The notes beneath the pieces were generated by a model. That model had not been told where the DNA came from. It saw only the letters and a program-made list of their open reading frames with translations, and did no database searches. Position numbers and translations under genes: made by a program. DNA of 64,000 nucleotides from [Flavobacterium] thermophilum (lineage in GTDB: Bacteria > Bacillota > Bacilli > Bacillales > Anoxybacillaceae): positions 682,001 to 746,000 of the forward strand of contig UGGS01000002.1 in NCBI GenBank assembly GCA_900450595.1. The letters run 5' to 3'. Shown here piece by piece: positions 28,767 through 37,298 of the stretch (its first letter is position 1; every line of letters starts with the position of its first letter).

Positions 28767-28856
28767 ATGAGCGCACCTTATGCCGGAGGCTTTGCGTTAA
28801 TCGTTGTGCTGTTTATTTTGCTGATCATCGTCGGCTGCGCCTGTGTCATCTACTAA
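28767..28856 (+). CDS. Tiny membrane protein of the YjcZ/TIGR01732 type
   Basis: 29 residues starting MSAPYAGGFALIVVLF and continuing as one membrane helix ending GCACVIY. ATG 28767 follows GAAAGGGGGT. The YAGGFALIVVLFILLIIVG pattern is that of the tiny YjcZ-family proteins found in many copies in Bacillaceae and linked to sporulation in some cases. The function is unknown. It is closed by a strong hairpin at 28861-28896. Confidence 0.85.
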   Translation: MSAPYAGGFALIVVLFILLIIVGCACVIY

Positions 28857-28860
28857 ACAA

Positions 28861-28896
28861 AAGAGGGTGTCCCCCGAAACCGGGAGCACCCTCTTT
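28861..28896. terminator. Terminator after the tiny YjcZ-type gene
   Basis: AGAGGGTG-CCC pairs with GGGAGCACCCTCT; the plus-strand flank is TTTC. It probably also serves the convergent small gene at 28932. Confidence 0.75.
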
Positions 28897-28931
28897 CTTC
28901 CTCTTTCCCGATCGGCCGCACCGGCTCCTCG

Positions 28932-29111
28932 TTATGTAAACAACACTTCAAAATAAGAAGAAATCAATAAAATCGTAGTCAGTACGTTGATCGTCCGGAA
29001 AACCGCCGGCTGCTGCTCCTCCGGGATGTCTCGCTGCGCACAAAGCGAGTGGGTGAGCTGATTCACAAAAAATAAAACCGCCACTGCCAGAGGGATAAAG
29101 TAAAGCGCCAA
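28932..29111 (-). CDS. Small two-helix membrane protein, unknown
   Basis: 59 residues from TTG 29111, which has AAGGAGGGG seven bases upstream; codons further up lack a ribosome site. Two hydrophobic segments (LALYFIPLAVAVLFFVNQ and INVLTTILLISSYFEVLF) flank a short polar loop with one cysteine. I do not recognise the family. The frame, the strong ribosome site and the isolation between terminators support a real gene; an overlapping frame ending at 28948 is less convincing. Confidence 0.65.
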   Translation of the reverse strand: MALYFIPLAVAVLFFVNQLTHSLCAQRDIPEEQQPAVFRTINVLTTILLISSYFEVLFT

Positions 29112-29305
29112 AACTCTTCCCCTCCTTCTCATCTTCACCAAACACCGTCCATGGCTTTAACTTTACCTCGTCCGCCGCCGGAAATCAATCTTTTTTCTCT
29201 CGAAAAATACGGTGAAGCGATTTTCCCTATTGGTGAATGCGCACAAATCCGGTAAAATATACGTAAACACGGTTGCACTTTATGCCAGCCAAAGGAGCAC
29301 GGTGT

Positions 29306-29647
29306 ATGGAGTCGTTGGAAAAGCGAGTGGCCAAGCTCGAATTTCACCAGTCATTGTTGCTGGAAATGGTCGATGAAACGAAAAAACCGTTTTACTCCCT
29401 TGTGATCCGCGCTGATTTGACCAAAGAAGAAGTCGACGCATTCCTATCGTTTTGCCAAGAGCTCGCCGAGCAATATGAGCGGCAAAAAGCGGAAGGGTTG
29501 ACGATTTTCACCCCTCTGCTCGTGCAGTTTGCCGGGATGCTCCATCCGAACCTTCCGCTCGAACAAACGGTTGACGCCATGTTGGCCCAACAACTGTTTG
29601 TGCCGCTGATGACCGAGCTGAAAACGCTCATTCAAACCGTCAATTAG
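29306..29647 (+). CDS. yhaI: YhaI-like protein (DUF1878)
   Basis: Cytoplasmic protein of unknown function, 113 residues as in B. subtilis YhaI. ATG 29306 follows AAAGGAG. It starts with a short coiled-coil-like stretch [22 protein letters not shown], then [19 protein letters not shown] and [12 protein letters not shown]; mostly helical. Its 3' end overlaps that of the convergent hpr gene by eight bases, conserving the B. subtilis neighbourhood of hpr, yhaI and trpP. Confidence 0.88.
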   Translation: MESLEKRVAKLEFHQSLLLEMVDETKKPFYSLVIRADLTKEEVDAFLSFCQELAEQYERQKAEGLTIFTPLLVQFAGMLHPNLPLEQTVDAMLAQQLFVPLMTELKTLIQTVN

Positions 29648-30245
29648 CCTGGATGGTCAGCTCTTTCTCCTGCTCTGTCGCTTTCGCCGTCCGCCTGACG
29701 AGCTTGCCGTCTTGCTCGACAAAGTCTTCCTTAATGTTCTCAAACGCCCGCTCAAAAATCTCCATAAAATCGTCTCCATAAATGTTGCGGACGATGCACA
29801 TCATTTCTAAAATTTCAGGAAACTTCCCGTACAGCTCGCGAAGCGGCAACGCCCCATTAAAGACCGCATTTTTCGTCGGGTCGTACGTTTCCATCAGCTT
29901 CATCAGCACTTCTTCGCCTTTTTCGGTCAACTCAATGTACGTATTGCGCTTGTCGTCTTGCCTTTTGGAAAACGAAAGCAACCCTTTTTCTTCCAGATTT
30001 TTTGAAAAGTTAAAAGCTGTCGAAACGTGCATCACACCAAATTTGGCAATTTCTGAGATCGATGCCCCTTTAAAATGGTAAGCAATCCATAAAATATGAT
30101 GCTCATTAATGTTCAAATCGAATGGCTTGATCCATTGCTGCCAGTCTTTTTCAATCGATTTCCATAGCGCCTTGCTCAGCTGGGCGATCCGTTGGCTAAA
30201 TAGCATTGCCTCTTTAACGGAATAATGCTGTTCTGTCCCCTTCAT
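29640..30245 (-). CDS. hpr: Transition-state regulator Hpr/ScoC (MarR family)
   Basis: Dimeric winged-helix repressor of extracellular protease, sporulation and oligopeptide transport genes in Bacillus. 201 residues from ATG 30245 (203 in B. subtilis). The winged helix is clear: [25 protein letters not shown] leads into the recognition helix [19 protein letters not shown], then a basic wing [13 protein letters not shown]. The C-terminal arm is charged. Monocistronic; convergent with yhaI. Confidence 0.93.
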   Translation of the reverse strand: MKGTEQHYSVKEAMLFSQRIAQLSKALWKSIEKDWQQWIKPFDLNINEHHILWIAYHFKGASISEIAKFGVMHVSTAFNFSKNLEEKGLLSFSKRQDDKRNTYIELTEKGEEVLMKLMETYDPTKNAVFNGALPLRELYGKFPEILEMMCIVRNIYGDDFMEIFERAFENIKEDFVEQDGKLVRRTAKATEQEKELTIQAN

Positions 30246-30399
30246 CGTTCCACCCACTCTTTCCCTCACCGTATTTTTTATTTCCTATTATATCAATAAA
30301 ACAAAAAAGAATAAAGACAAAAATATTTATTTTTATGATTTTTTTGCATATTCATAGTAATAAGCCTAAGGAGACTGCCGCATACAGGAGGAAAACGCA

Positions 30400-30588
30400 A
30401 TGATGTATATACAATGGATGCTTGCCGCAATCGGATTCGTATTTTTCTGTCTTTTTATAAACACTTTCTTTTCTTTATGGAAAGCGCGGGCGTACCCGCC
30501 AAAGGCGCTGCTCAAAGAGCAAGCTTTGCGCTATATTGGAATAGCATCGCTTTGTCTGTTTGCCGCCTGGCTTCTCAGCTACGCTTAG
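30400..30588 (+). CDS. Small two-helix membrane protein, unknown
   Basis: 62 residues from ATG 30400, preceded by AGGAGG with eight bases of spacing. Two hydrophobic segments (residues about 5-26 and 43-61) are joined by a basic loop SLWKARAYPPKALLKEQ. It lies between hpr and trpP, divergent from hpr and ended by a perfect hairpin. I do not recognise the family. Confidence 0.75.
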   Translation: MMYIQWMLAAIGFVFFCLFINTFFSLWKARAYPPKALLKEQALRYIGIASLCLFAAWLLSYA

Positions 30589-30661
30589 CGTTTGTTTGAA
30601 TTTTCAAATAAATAAAGGCAGGGAAGGAGCTGCAAACCAGCATCGTTCCGCCTGTTTGATA

Positions 30662-30697
30662 GCAAAAAACCCGACCAGCCATGATCGGGTTTTTTGC
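30662..30697. terminator. Bidirectional terminator between the 62-residue gene and trpP
   Basis: AAAAAACCCGA pairs with TCGGGTTTTTT. Confidence 0.92.
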
Positions 30698-30700
30698 CGT

Positions 30701-31225
30701 TTACACGTGTGCTGTGACGTTCATCCGCCGGAAAATGGACGCCGCAATCGGATAGATAATGGCCATGGCCACCGCATTTAACGCCGCGGTTGGCAGCACA
30801 ATCGTGACAAACAGCGCAGAAAAGGTCGTTCCACCCGGCAACCCAACAATAAGGAGCGCCGCGGTTAAAAACACCGCCCCGGAAATGACGGTGCCGACAG
30901 CCGCCAGCACCGCCGCCCCGACCACTGTCTGGCTGTACTTTTTCACCGCAAAGATCAGGGCAAAGACGACGAAGGCCGTGATGATTTTGTCGATCATATT
31001 CGGCAGTTGCCCGCCCGGAAATGTCGTCGTCATGGCGGAAATCAACCCGGTGGCGACGCCGACAAGACCGGCTGCCTTGACGTTTGGAAACAGCAAAATC
31101 GCCAACACCATCATCGCCAGCATCATATCCGGCTTCATTCCGAAAAACAACCCCGGAATGGCGGCGTGCAACACGGCTCCGATTCCGACTAACAGCGCCA
31201 TCAATACTAATGTTCTGGCATTCAT
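30701..31225 (-). CDS. trpP: Tryptophan transporter TrpP
   Basis: Predicted tryptophan uptake protein of the TrpP (YhaG) family. 174 residues (172 in B. subtilis) with about five hydrophobic segments and the conserved stretches FGMKPDMMLAMMVLAILLFPN and TTTFPGGQLPNMIDKI. The start is ATG 31225, with GGAG eight bases upstream; the ATG two codons earlier is too close. Eight GAG/UAG triplets run through the ribosome site to within one base of this start, so translation is expected to be shut off by the tryptophan-bound TRAP (MtrB) ring. Confidence 0.93.
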   Translation of the reverse strand: MNARTLVLMALLVGIGAVLHAAIPGLFFGMKPDMMLAMMVLAILLFPNVKAAGLVGVATGLISAMTTTFPGGQLPNMIDKIITAFVVFALIFAVKKYSQTVVGAAVLAAVGTVISGAVFLTAALLIVGLPGGTTFSALFVTIVLPTAALNAVAMAIIYPIAASIFRRMNVTAHV

Positions 31226-31226
31226 G

Positions 31227-31265
31227 CTCATCTCTCCTCATCTCTCCTCATCTATTCTCATGCTC
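31227..31265 (-). promoter_or_regulatory. TRAP (MtrB) binding site in the trpP leader
   Basis: Reading the minus strand, eight (G/U)AG triplets begin at 31265, 31259, 31254, 31249, 31244, 31239, 31234 and 31229. Spacers are two bases except the first, which is three. The array covers the Shine-Dalgarno region and ends one base before the start codon, the arrangement known for B. subtilis trpP. Confidence 0.88.
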
Positions 31266-31318
31266 GAGAATTTTCTATTATTATATCACTTTGCAGTACA
31301 AAAGTGAAGAAGAAAGTT

Positions 31319-32401
31319 TCAGGCAAAGCGGCGGCGAAAATCGTTCATAAACGATGCGAGCGCTTCGCACGCCTCAAGCGGCACCGCATTGTAAATCGAC
31401 GCCCGGCAGCCGCCGACCGATCGGTGCCCGCCGAGCCCGACAAACCCGCGTTCTTTCGCCTCAGCGAGGAACGTTTTCGTCAGCTCCTCATTTGGAAGCG
31501 TAAAGGTGACGTTCATGAGCGAACGGCTCCCCTTTTCGGCGTGCGGTTTGTAAAAGCCGCCGCTTTCATCAATCGCCTCATACAGCACGGCCGCCTTTTG
31601 CCGGTTGCGCTCTTCCATCGCCGCCACACCGCCTTGCTCTTCGACCCATTCGAGCACGAGCGACAGCATGTAAATGGCAAACGTCGGCGGCGTGTTGTAC
31701 AACGAATTGCTCTTCTGGTGCGTCCGGTAATCCAGCATCGTCGGCAGCCCATCCGGAATGCGCTCCAGCAAATCGTTGCGAAGAATGACAACCGTGACTC
31801 CTGACGGCCCGAGATTTTTTTGCGCCCCGGCGTAAATGAGGGCAAACTTGCTGACATCGAACGGCCGGCTTAAAATGTCGCTCGACATATCCGCGACCAG
31901 GTCAACCGGCGTGTCCGGAAATTCCTTCCACTGGGTACCGAAAATCGTGTTGTTGGACGTAATATGGACATAGGCGGCATTTTTCGGCCATTTCACATCA
32001 TCGAGCGGCGGAATATACGTGTAGTTCGCCTCTTTGCTCGACGCGACAACCGTTGTCAAGCCGATTTTTTGCGCTTCTTTCAGCGCTTTCTCCGACCACG
32101 CCCCGGTCAGCACATAACAGCCGATTTTCCCTTCCGTGAGGAGGTTCATCGGCACCATCGAAAACTGCAAGCTCGCCCCGCCTTGCAAAAATAAAACGTC
32201 ATACCCGTCCGGCACGCCAAGAAGCTGCTTGAGCCGCTCTTTTGCCGCATTGTGCACCGCCTCGTATTCCTTGCTTCGATGGCTTAATTCCATCACCGAC
32301 ATGCCAGTGTTTTGAAAATTAAGGAGCTCTTTTTGCGCCCGCTCGAGCACCGGAAGCGGAAGCGCGGACGGGCCGGCGTTGAAGTTGTATGCTCGTTTCA
32401 T
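31319..32401 (-). CDS. serC: Phosphoserine aminotransferase
   Basis: PLP enzyme converting 3-phosphohydroxypyruvate to phosphoserine in serine synthesis. 360 residues from ATG 32401 (GAGGG six bases upstream; the ATG two codons earlier is the alternative). The N-terminus YNFNAGPSALPLPVLERAQ, the pocket FLQGGASLQFSMVPMNLL and the Schiff-base K195 in YAGAQKNLGPSG are all intact. It sits by trpP and hpr as in B. subtilis. Its 3' end is 90 bases from the trpP start, and I see no terminator between them, so read-through into the trpP leader is possible. Confidence 0.96.
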   Translation of the reverse strand: MKRAYNFNAGPSALPLPVLERAQKELLNFQNTGMSVMELSHRSKEYEAVHNAAKERLKQLLGVPDGYDVLFLQGGASLQFSMVPMNLLTEGKIGCYVLTGAWSEKALKEAQKIGLTTVVASSKEANYTYIPPLDDVKWPKNAAYVHITSNNTIFGTQWKEFPDTPVDLVADMSSDILSRPFDVSKFALIYAGAQKNLGPSGVTVVILRNDLLERIPDGLPTMLDYRTHQKSNSLYNTPPTFAIYMLSLVLEWVEEQGGVAAMEERNRQKAAVLYEAIDESGGFYKPHAEKGSRSLMNVTFTLPNEELTKTFLAEAKERGFVGLGGHRSVGGCRASIYNAVPLEACEALASFMNDFRRRFA

Positions 32402-32524
32402 CGTCATCCCTCACTTTGCCTCCTGGTAGTCCGTTGATATTACTATCCTAACACGATTCAAAAAAAAAGAAAGAGAATTTTTTGAAAAAAGCGTTTTCAA
32501 AAATCATAAAAAGAAAGCCCTTGG

Positions 32525-32713
32525 CTATTGCAAGGACTTCGCTTGCTTCCGCCGCTCCCGTTCTTGACGGATGCGCTCCATATAAATTTCGCCTTCTTTT
32601 TCTATAAACGCCTCGTCGATTTCCCGCTCGCGCGCCGCTGTTTTTACAGTCATGTAGCCGCTGAAAATAATGCCGGCCACGACCAAATAAATCCACCATG
32701 GCAAACTGAACAT
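32525..32713 (-). CDS. yhaL: Sporulation protein YhaL-like
   Basis: 62 residues from ATG 32713, eight bases after AAGGAGG. One N-terminal membrane helix (PWWIYLVVAGIIFSGYMTV) is followed by a highly charged tail with FIEKEGEIYMERIRQERERRKQ, the pattern of Bacillus YhaL. The role in sporulation is known only as a family label. Monocistronic; just upstream of serC. Confidence 0.85.
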   Translation of the reverse strand: MFSLPWWIYLVVAGIIFSGYMTVKTAAREREIDEAFIEKEGEIYMERIRQERERRKQAKSLQ

Positions 32714-32779
32714 CGCCATCCCCTCCTTGTACGCTTGTCTTACTACACTATACGCGTGAACGGCCAGCTGTATGCATGA

Positions 32780-32806
32780 AGAAAGAGGCGGGGACACCGC
32801 CTCTTT
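32780..32806. terminator. Terminator after the 42-residue gene
   Basis: AAAGAGGCGG pairs with CCGCCTCTTT; on the minus strand it is followed by CTTC, so strength is moderate. Confidence 0.65.
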
Positions 32807-32820
32807 CCTCGGGACAACGC

Positions 32821-32949
32821 TTATGCTTCGTTTCGCTTCTTCTTTGTTTTCTTCTTCGCTTTCTTCCACTGTCGGCGCAGTTCGCTCAACGTTTCTTTCG
32901 CCTGTTCGTGCTGGGATGTCGGGACGATTTCAATGATCGGTTCGATCAC
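32821..32949 (-). CDS. Small lysine-rich protein, unknown
   Basis: 42 residues from GTG 32949, with GGAGGG eight bases upstream. The N-terminal half is mixed (VIEPIIEIVPTSQHEQAKE) and the C-terminal half is strongly basic (RRQWKKAKKKTKKKRNEA), as in a nucleic-acid-binding tail. It begins 24 bases after the yhaM stop in the same direction, so it is probably cotranscribed with yhaM. I do not recognise the family. Confidence 0.65.
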   Translation of the reverse strand: MIEPIIEIVPTSQHEQAKETLSELRRQWKKAKKKTKKKRNEA

Positions 32950-32973
32950 GGTTTCATCCCTCCTTTGCCAGGG

Positions 32974-33951
32974 CTATTTGTCATTACCCCCATGCCCCGG
33001 CTTTGAAACAGATAAAAACACCGGCTTGTAAAACGAGCGATTGTCAAGGGCAAAGACGCGTTCGGTGAATTCACCTGGTTTTACTTTCTCAAGCGCACGG
33101 TCGATCATCGTAATTTTCGCATCCAAATTGTCAATGTAATGAAGCACCTCGGCTTCTTTGACAAGCGGCGGCTTCGGACTGCCCCATTCCGCCTTGCCGT
33201 GATGCGACAACACGAGATGCTGCAAAATGACGACTTCCTCACCTTGAATGCCGAGCTGTTCCGCCGCCTTGCTGATCTCGCTCACCATGATCGAAATGTG
33301 TCCGAGCAAATTTCCTTCCAGCGTATACACCGTCGATACCGGACCAGATAATTCCATCACTTTGCCAAGGTCATGCAAAATGACGCCGGCATAAAGCAAG
33401 TCTTTATTGAGCGATGGATAGAGATGGACGAGCGCCTTGGCGAGTTCAAGCATCGACACGACATGATACGCCAGTCCGGAGATGAATTCATGATGGTTTT
33501 TCGTCGCCGCTGGGTACTCAAAAAACGCCTTTTCGTATTTTTTCAACAAATAGCGGGTAATGCGCTGGATGTTTGGATTTTCCATCGCAAATATGTATTC
33601 CATCACTTTCGCCTTCATTTCCTCGCGCCCGAGCGGAGCCGTCTCCAAAAAGTCATCGATGCGCACCGCATCGCCCGGATGAGCAGGACGGATCGAACGG
33701 ATGCGCAACTGCAATTTGCCACGGTAGTTATGGATGTCTCCCGCCACTTTGACGATGCACTCCGGCACATACCGCTCTTCATCATCTGGCGAGACATCCC
33801 ACAGTTTCGCTTCAATGTCGCCGCTTTTATCTTGCAAAATCAACGTTAAGAACGGCTTGCCATTGCTGGCGATGCCTTTCGTTGCGGATTTGATGAGCAA
33901 AAAGAGATCAACTTGTTCCCCAACCTCACAATGGATGATGCCTTTCGCCAC
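32974..33951 (-). CDS. yhaM: 3'-5' exoribonuclease YhaM
   Basis: Metal-dependent 3'-5' exonuclease acting on RNA and single-stranded DNA. 325 residues from GTG 33951, chosen because GGAGGAG lies six bases upstream and the conserved sequence starts at [14 protein letters not shown]. An N-terminal OB-fold ([22 protein letters not shown]) precedes the HD domain: [47 protein letters not shown] and [10 protein letters not shown] supply the metal ligands. The tail [15 protein letters not shown] is typical; about ten extra residues follow. Confidence 0.95.
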   Translation of the reverse strand: MAKGIIHCEVGEQVDLFLLIKSATKGIASNGKPFLTLILQDKSGDIEAKLWDVSPDDEERYVPECIVKVAGDIHNYRGKLQLRIRSIRPAHPGDAVRIDDFLETAPLGREEMKAKVMEYIFAMENPNIQRITRYLLKKYEKAFFEYPAATKNHHEFISGLAYHVVSMLELAKALVHLYPSLNKDLLYAGVILHDLGKVMELSGPVSTVYTLEGNLLGHISIMVSEISKAAEQLGIQGEEVVILQHLVLSHHGKAEWGSPKPPLVKEAEVLHYIDNLDAKITMIDRALEKVKPGEFTERVFALDNRSFYKPVFLSVSKPGHGGNDK

Positions 33952-34068
33952 TTCGTTCTCCTCCGTTTCTCTGTACGTATTTTCTAGTATATCATAACGG
34001 GCAAAGGGCAAAAAGAAAGCCTTGCCGAAACGGCAAGGGAACATTAGCCCAAACGGCCCGTCCACTGT

Positions 34069-34848
34069 TTATTTTTTTGTCAGCTGGATGGCCCGTTTTA
34101 CATCCTTGAAAATGTTCATTCGCCCATACATCAGCACGCCGCCTCGGTACACTTTGGCGCCAAAATAAATGAGCAAGGCAATCGTCGCCGCCAAAAGCGC
34201 AAGGCAAAGCGCCACTTCCCATCCCGGCACGGAAACGAGGCCAATGCGCAAAAACATGAGCATCGGCGCGAAAAAGGGAACGAACGAAGCGCCGGTCACG
34301 AACGCCGACTCTGGCGCATTCAAGCCAAACATCGCGATCATAAAGGCAGCGACAACCAGCATCATGACCGGCGTAATCGCCGGCTGTACATCCTCAACCC
34401 GGCTGACGAGCGAACCGAGCACGGCAAACAGCACCGCGTACAAGAGGTAACCGAGCAAGAAAAAAACGAGTGCATACACAAAGATCGAGGCCGGCAGGTG
34501 ATCCAATCCGAGGAAACGCCACACTTCCTGTCCGCTCGTTTTTAACGCGGCGAACGCAACGGCGAAAAACACGAAAAATTGCGTCAAGCTGACAAGCGCA
34601 ACGCCGATGATTTTGCCAAACAGCTGTTGGACTGGCGGGACGCTTGACACTAAAATTTCCATCACGCGCGACGATTTTTCCGTCGCCACCTCCGTCGCGA
34701 TCATGCCGCCATACATCAAAACGAACATATACATCGCGAACAGAAGGACATAAACGAGAGAGCGCGCTTCGTTCAGCTCCTCTTCCGTCTTCGCGTTTTT
34801 TTCCAATGCCACCTTTTGGAACGGAACCGGTTTGGAAAGCTCCGCCAT
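34069..34848 (-). pseudogene. yhaP: Remnant of yhaP, ABC exporter permease (N-terminus deleted)
   Basis: 260 residues matching the C-terminal part of YhaP/NatB-like ABC-2 permeases (about 419 residues in B. subtilis). From MAELSKPVPFQKVALEKN it contains the membrane segments after ARSLVYVLLFAMYMFVLMYGG and the ABC-2 core ATEKSSRVMEILVSSVPP. The first transmembrane segment and large extracellular loop are missing. In frame, the homologous reading continues upstream only to about LLGLTDEQ at 34880, where it meets the truncated yhaQ in another frame. No ribosome site precedes ATG 34848. Probably non-functional, though a short protein could still be made. Confidence 0.82.
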
Positions 34849-34859
34849 CTGTTCATCCG

Positions 34860-35210
34860 TCAGCCCGAGCAGCGGTCGATTTCCGGAAGAAGATCCGTCT
34901 TTTTCATTCCGCGCAACCGCCCTAAATACAGAAGCTGCTCTTGCACTTTCAGCTTCGGGTACAACCCGCGCTCTTCCGGCAAATAGCCGATCAGATGGCT
35001 TTTCGAGTCATCAATCGGTTCGCCTTGCCAACGGATCACCCCTTCCGTCGGGAGCAGAAGGCCTAAAATCATGCGAAAGGTCGTCGTTTTTCCCGCTCCG
35101 TTCGCCCCAAGCAATCCGAACATCTCCCCTTCCGGAACCGTCAACGTCAAATGGTCGACGGCCGTCGTCTGGCCAAACCGTTTCGTCACCTCAATGATCT
35201 CCAAACTCAT
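34860..35210 (-). pseudogene. yhaQ: Remnant of yhaQ, ABC exporter ATPase (C-terminus deleted)
   Basis: 116 residues from ATG 35210 (GGGGGAATATGG upstream). The N-terminal third of a Na+-efflux-type ATPase is clear: LEIIEVTKRFGQTTAVDHLTL, Walker A GANGAGKTT, the Q-loop region LIGYLPEERGLYPKLKV. It then stops at DRCSG, before the signature motif and Walker B, so it cannot hydrolyse ATP. The break coincides with the start of the yhaP remnant, which points to one deletion removing the 3' part of yhaQ and 5' part of yhaP. Confidence 0.85.
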
Positions 35211-35359
35211 CCATATTCCCCCAACACAAAACAAATTTTCCACTCACACTATTAAAACGTGCCATCTAAAAAAAAGTTTCAGATAAAAGCAGGAATTTGT
35301 CGATTCAACCTCTAAATGTAAGAGAAATGAATGATGATTCAGCGAAAGGAGATGGTGAC

Positions 35360-35545
35360 ATGCCGACGTATACGTTGACCGCGTTTGAGCGCGACGGGGA
35401 AAAATTGCTTGATGAAACGTTTGAAGCCGCCAATGATGAAGAAGCGAAAAAAATCGGCGAGCAAAAATTGCGCGAGCGCGGCTGTTGGGACAAAACACAC
35501 CGTTGCGTCAATGCGAGCGGCAAGCTCATTTTATTTCACCGCTAA
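35360..35545 (+). CDS. yhzD: YhzD-like small protein
   Basis: 61 residues from ATG 35360 (AAAGGAG eight bases upstream). Sequence MPTYTLTAFERDGEKLLDE, then a charged helix AANDEEAKKIGEQKLRERG, then CWDKTHRCVNASGKLILFHR with two cysteines. It fits the 61-residue YhzD family of Bacillus; the function is unknown. Divergent from the yhaQ remnant and convergent with hemZ. Confidence 0.85.
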   Translation: MPTYTLTAFERDGEKLLDETFEAANDEEAKKIGEQKLRERGCWDKTHRCVNASGKLILFHR

Positions 35546-35552
35546 TCAAAAT

Positions 35553-35575
35553 ACCCCGGGGTTGTTCCCGGGGTG
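35553..35575. terminator. Bidirectional terminator of yhzD and hemZ
   Basis: ACCCCGGG pairs with CCCGGGGT around a six-base loop between the convergent stops. Confidence 0.8.
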
Positions 35576-35582
35576 TTGTTAT

Positions 35583-37082
35583 TTATCCAAATATTCCCTT
35601 TAATATATTGATTTTCTCTTCCGTATATTCGGCGAAATGTTCGTTGTACACTTTCGGCTCTTTTGGATTCGCCTGGCGGGTGATGTTCCGCGTTTTCGGA
35701 TCGACGAATTTGCTTGACGCCCCGCAGCCAAGGCCGATGATCGACTGCTGTTCTTCCATGATCATAATGTTGTATAGGCTCTCGTGCCCCGGCAAGGCGT
35801 AGCCGACGTTTTCCAAGTTGCCGAGAATGTTTTTTTGTCGGTACAAGTAATATGGGACATAACCGTGCTCCTTTGTCCACTCCTGGGCCGCCTTCATCAT
35901 CGCCTGCACTTCCTCGCGGCTGGCGACTTTGTACTTTTGTTTGTTTTTCGTCATTTCCGACGCCCGCTTAAACGACAGCGTATGAACGGTCAGCGACTCG
36001 GGCAGAAGCCGTTCCGTCTGTTCAAGCGTATACGTAAACTCTGGAAGCCCTTCGCCCGGCAGTCCGATGATTAAGTCCATGTTGATGTTGTTCATCCCCA
36101 TCTGCCGCGCCAAGTGGAACTTCTCAATCGTTTCTTCAACGGTATGATGGCGGCCAATCGCTTTTAACGTCTCTTGAATGTACGACTGTGGATTGATGCT
36201 GATTCGGTCGATCTTCCATTTTTTCAATACGTCAATCTTCTCCGGCGTAATCGTATCCGGACGCCCGGCTTCGACCGTGATTTCGCGGACGCGGTCGACG
36301 TCTGGAAATACGTCATGCATATGAGCGTATAACCGGTCCATCTCGTCGGCCGTAATGCTCGTCGGCGTCCCGCCGCCGTAGTAGATCGTCGTAATGCGAA
36401 TGCCGCGCTCGCGCAAAAAGCGGCCGACTGCTTCCATTTCGTAATGAAGGCCGGCCAAAAAGGCGTCGACCGACCCTTGGCGGCCGTTGATGGCGTACGC
36501 TGGAAATGTGCAATACGCGCATTTCGTCGGGCAAAACGGAATACCGATATAAATGCTCACTTCATGAGCCAAATCGTATAAATCCGGCACGACCGTGAGC
36601 TGGCGGTCCACGATCGCTTGCATTAATTCGATTTTTTCGTTTGTCACTAAATACTCTTCAGCCAGCTTCCGGTGCGCCTCTTCTTTCGAAAGGCCTGAGC
36701 GCAAAAGCTGATGAAGCAGCTTGACCGGACGAACGCCGGTCAGCACGCCCCACGGCTGAATGAGGCCGGTAGAACGCTCAAGCAACGTCAAATAGACATG
36801 CAAAACGGCGTTTTTCAGCTGTTTTTCGTACGTTTTCCCGTCAGCATCCGCCGGCGTGCTGCGTTCATGACTTACTTCCTCCACGCGCCCCGACGTCTTG
36901 TCAAGCAGCGTCCCCGAAACAGCGATGCCCCCGTCTTCCTTGACGGAAAACATAGCGGCCATATCGGCCTCAGGAAGCGGCGCGAACGACAGCTCCGGCG
37001 CTTCGAAAAACAGCTCGGTCATCACCTCAAGCGGGCGCTGAAACCGTTCCGGATTCGGCAGTCCTTGAATTTCAATCCGCAC
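35583..37082 (-). CDS. hemZ: Oxygen-independent coproporphyrinogen-type radical SAM enzyme HemZ
   Basis: Radical SAM protein of the HemN/HemZ family, linked to anaerobic haem synthesis in B. subtilis. 499 residues from GTG 37082 (501 in B. subtilis); AAAGGTGA precedes it and VRIEIQG lines up with the family N-terminus. ATG 37088 is an alternative. The iron-sulphur cysteines are C184, C188 and C191 in FCPTKCAYC; GGGTPTSIT, EAGRPDTIT and MDLIIGLPGEG are intact. It is a single gene behind TTGACG-N18-TACACT at about 37109-37138, with a C10 tract further up. Confidence 0.95.
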   Translation of the reverse strand: MRIEIQGLPNPERFQRPLEVMTELFFEAPELSFAPLPEADMAAMFSVKEDGGIAVSGTLLDKTSGRVEEVSHERSTPADADGKTYEKQLKNAVLHVYLTLLERSTGLIQPWGVLTGVRPVKLLHQLLRSGLSKEEAHRKLAEEYLVTNEKIELMQAIVDRQLTVVPDLYDLAHEVSIYIGIPFCPTKCAYCTFPAYAINGRQGSVDAFLAGLHYEMEAVGRFLRERGIRITTIYYGGGTPTSITADEMDRLYAHMHDVFPDVDRVREITVEAGRPDTITPEKIDVLKKWKIDRISINPQSYIQETLKAIGRHHTVEETIEKFHLARQMGMNNINMDLIIGLPGEGLPEFTYTLEQTERLLPESLTVHTLSFKRASEMTKNKQKYKVASREEVQAMMKAAQEWTKEHGYVPYYLYRQKNILGNLENVGYALPGHESLYNIMIMEEQQSIIGLGCGASSKFVDPKTRNITRQANPKEPKVYNEHFAEYTEEKINILKGIFG

Positions 37083-37171
37083 GTTCATCACCTTTTCTGT
37101 CAAACTTCTTTCAGTGTACTGAACGGCTGTTTCCTTCGTCAAGCGGAAGAATGCACCTTTCCGCCGCCCGT

Positions 37172-37181
37172 CCCCCCCCCC
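37172..37181. repeat. Ten-base C:G homopolymer upstream of hemZ
   Basis: Ten C on the plus strand followed by GCGGCGC, about 90 bases upstream of hemZ and just beyond its likely promoter. Counterpart of the tract at 28562. Confidence 0.95.
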
Positions 37182-37206
37182 GCGGCGCTAAGTCGTCTTA
37201 ATTATA

Positions 37207-37246
37207 GAAAAAAGGTGTCCCATAAAAAAGAGCGGGACACCTTTTA
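37207..37246 (-). terminator. Terminator of yhaX
   Basis: AAAAGGTGTCCC pairs with GGGACACCTTTT around a 12-base loop; T-rich exit on the minus strand. Confidence 0.88.
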
Positions 37247-37298
37247 TGTTGTGCTTTTGTTTATGGAACATTGCCTTTTGGATGAGCCATGTTGCCGC

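Noticed and set aside
28948..29145. A 65-codon frame overlapping the small membrane protein at 28932
   Set aside because: The frame from TTG 29111 has the ribosome site at correct spacing and two clean membrane helices; the overlapping frame does not.
32402..32524. T-box or serine-responsive leader upstream of serC
   Set aside because: No T-box sequence, specifier hairpin or terminator pair is visible.
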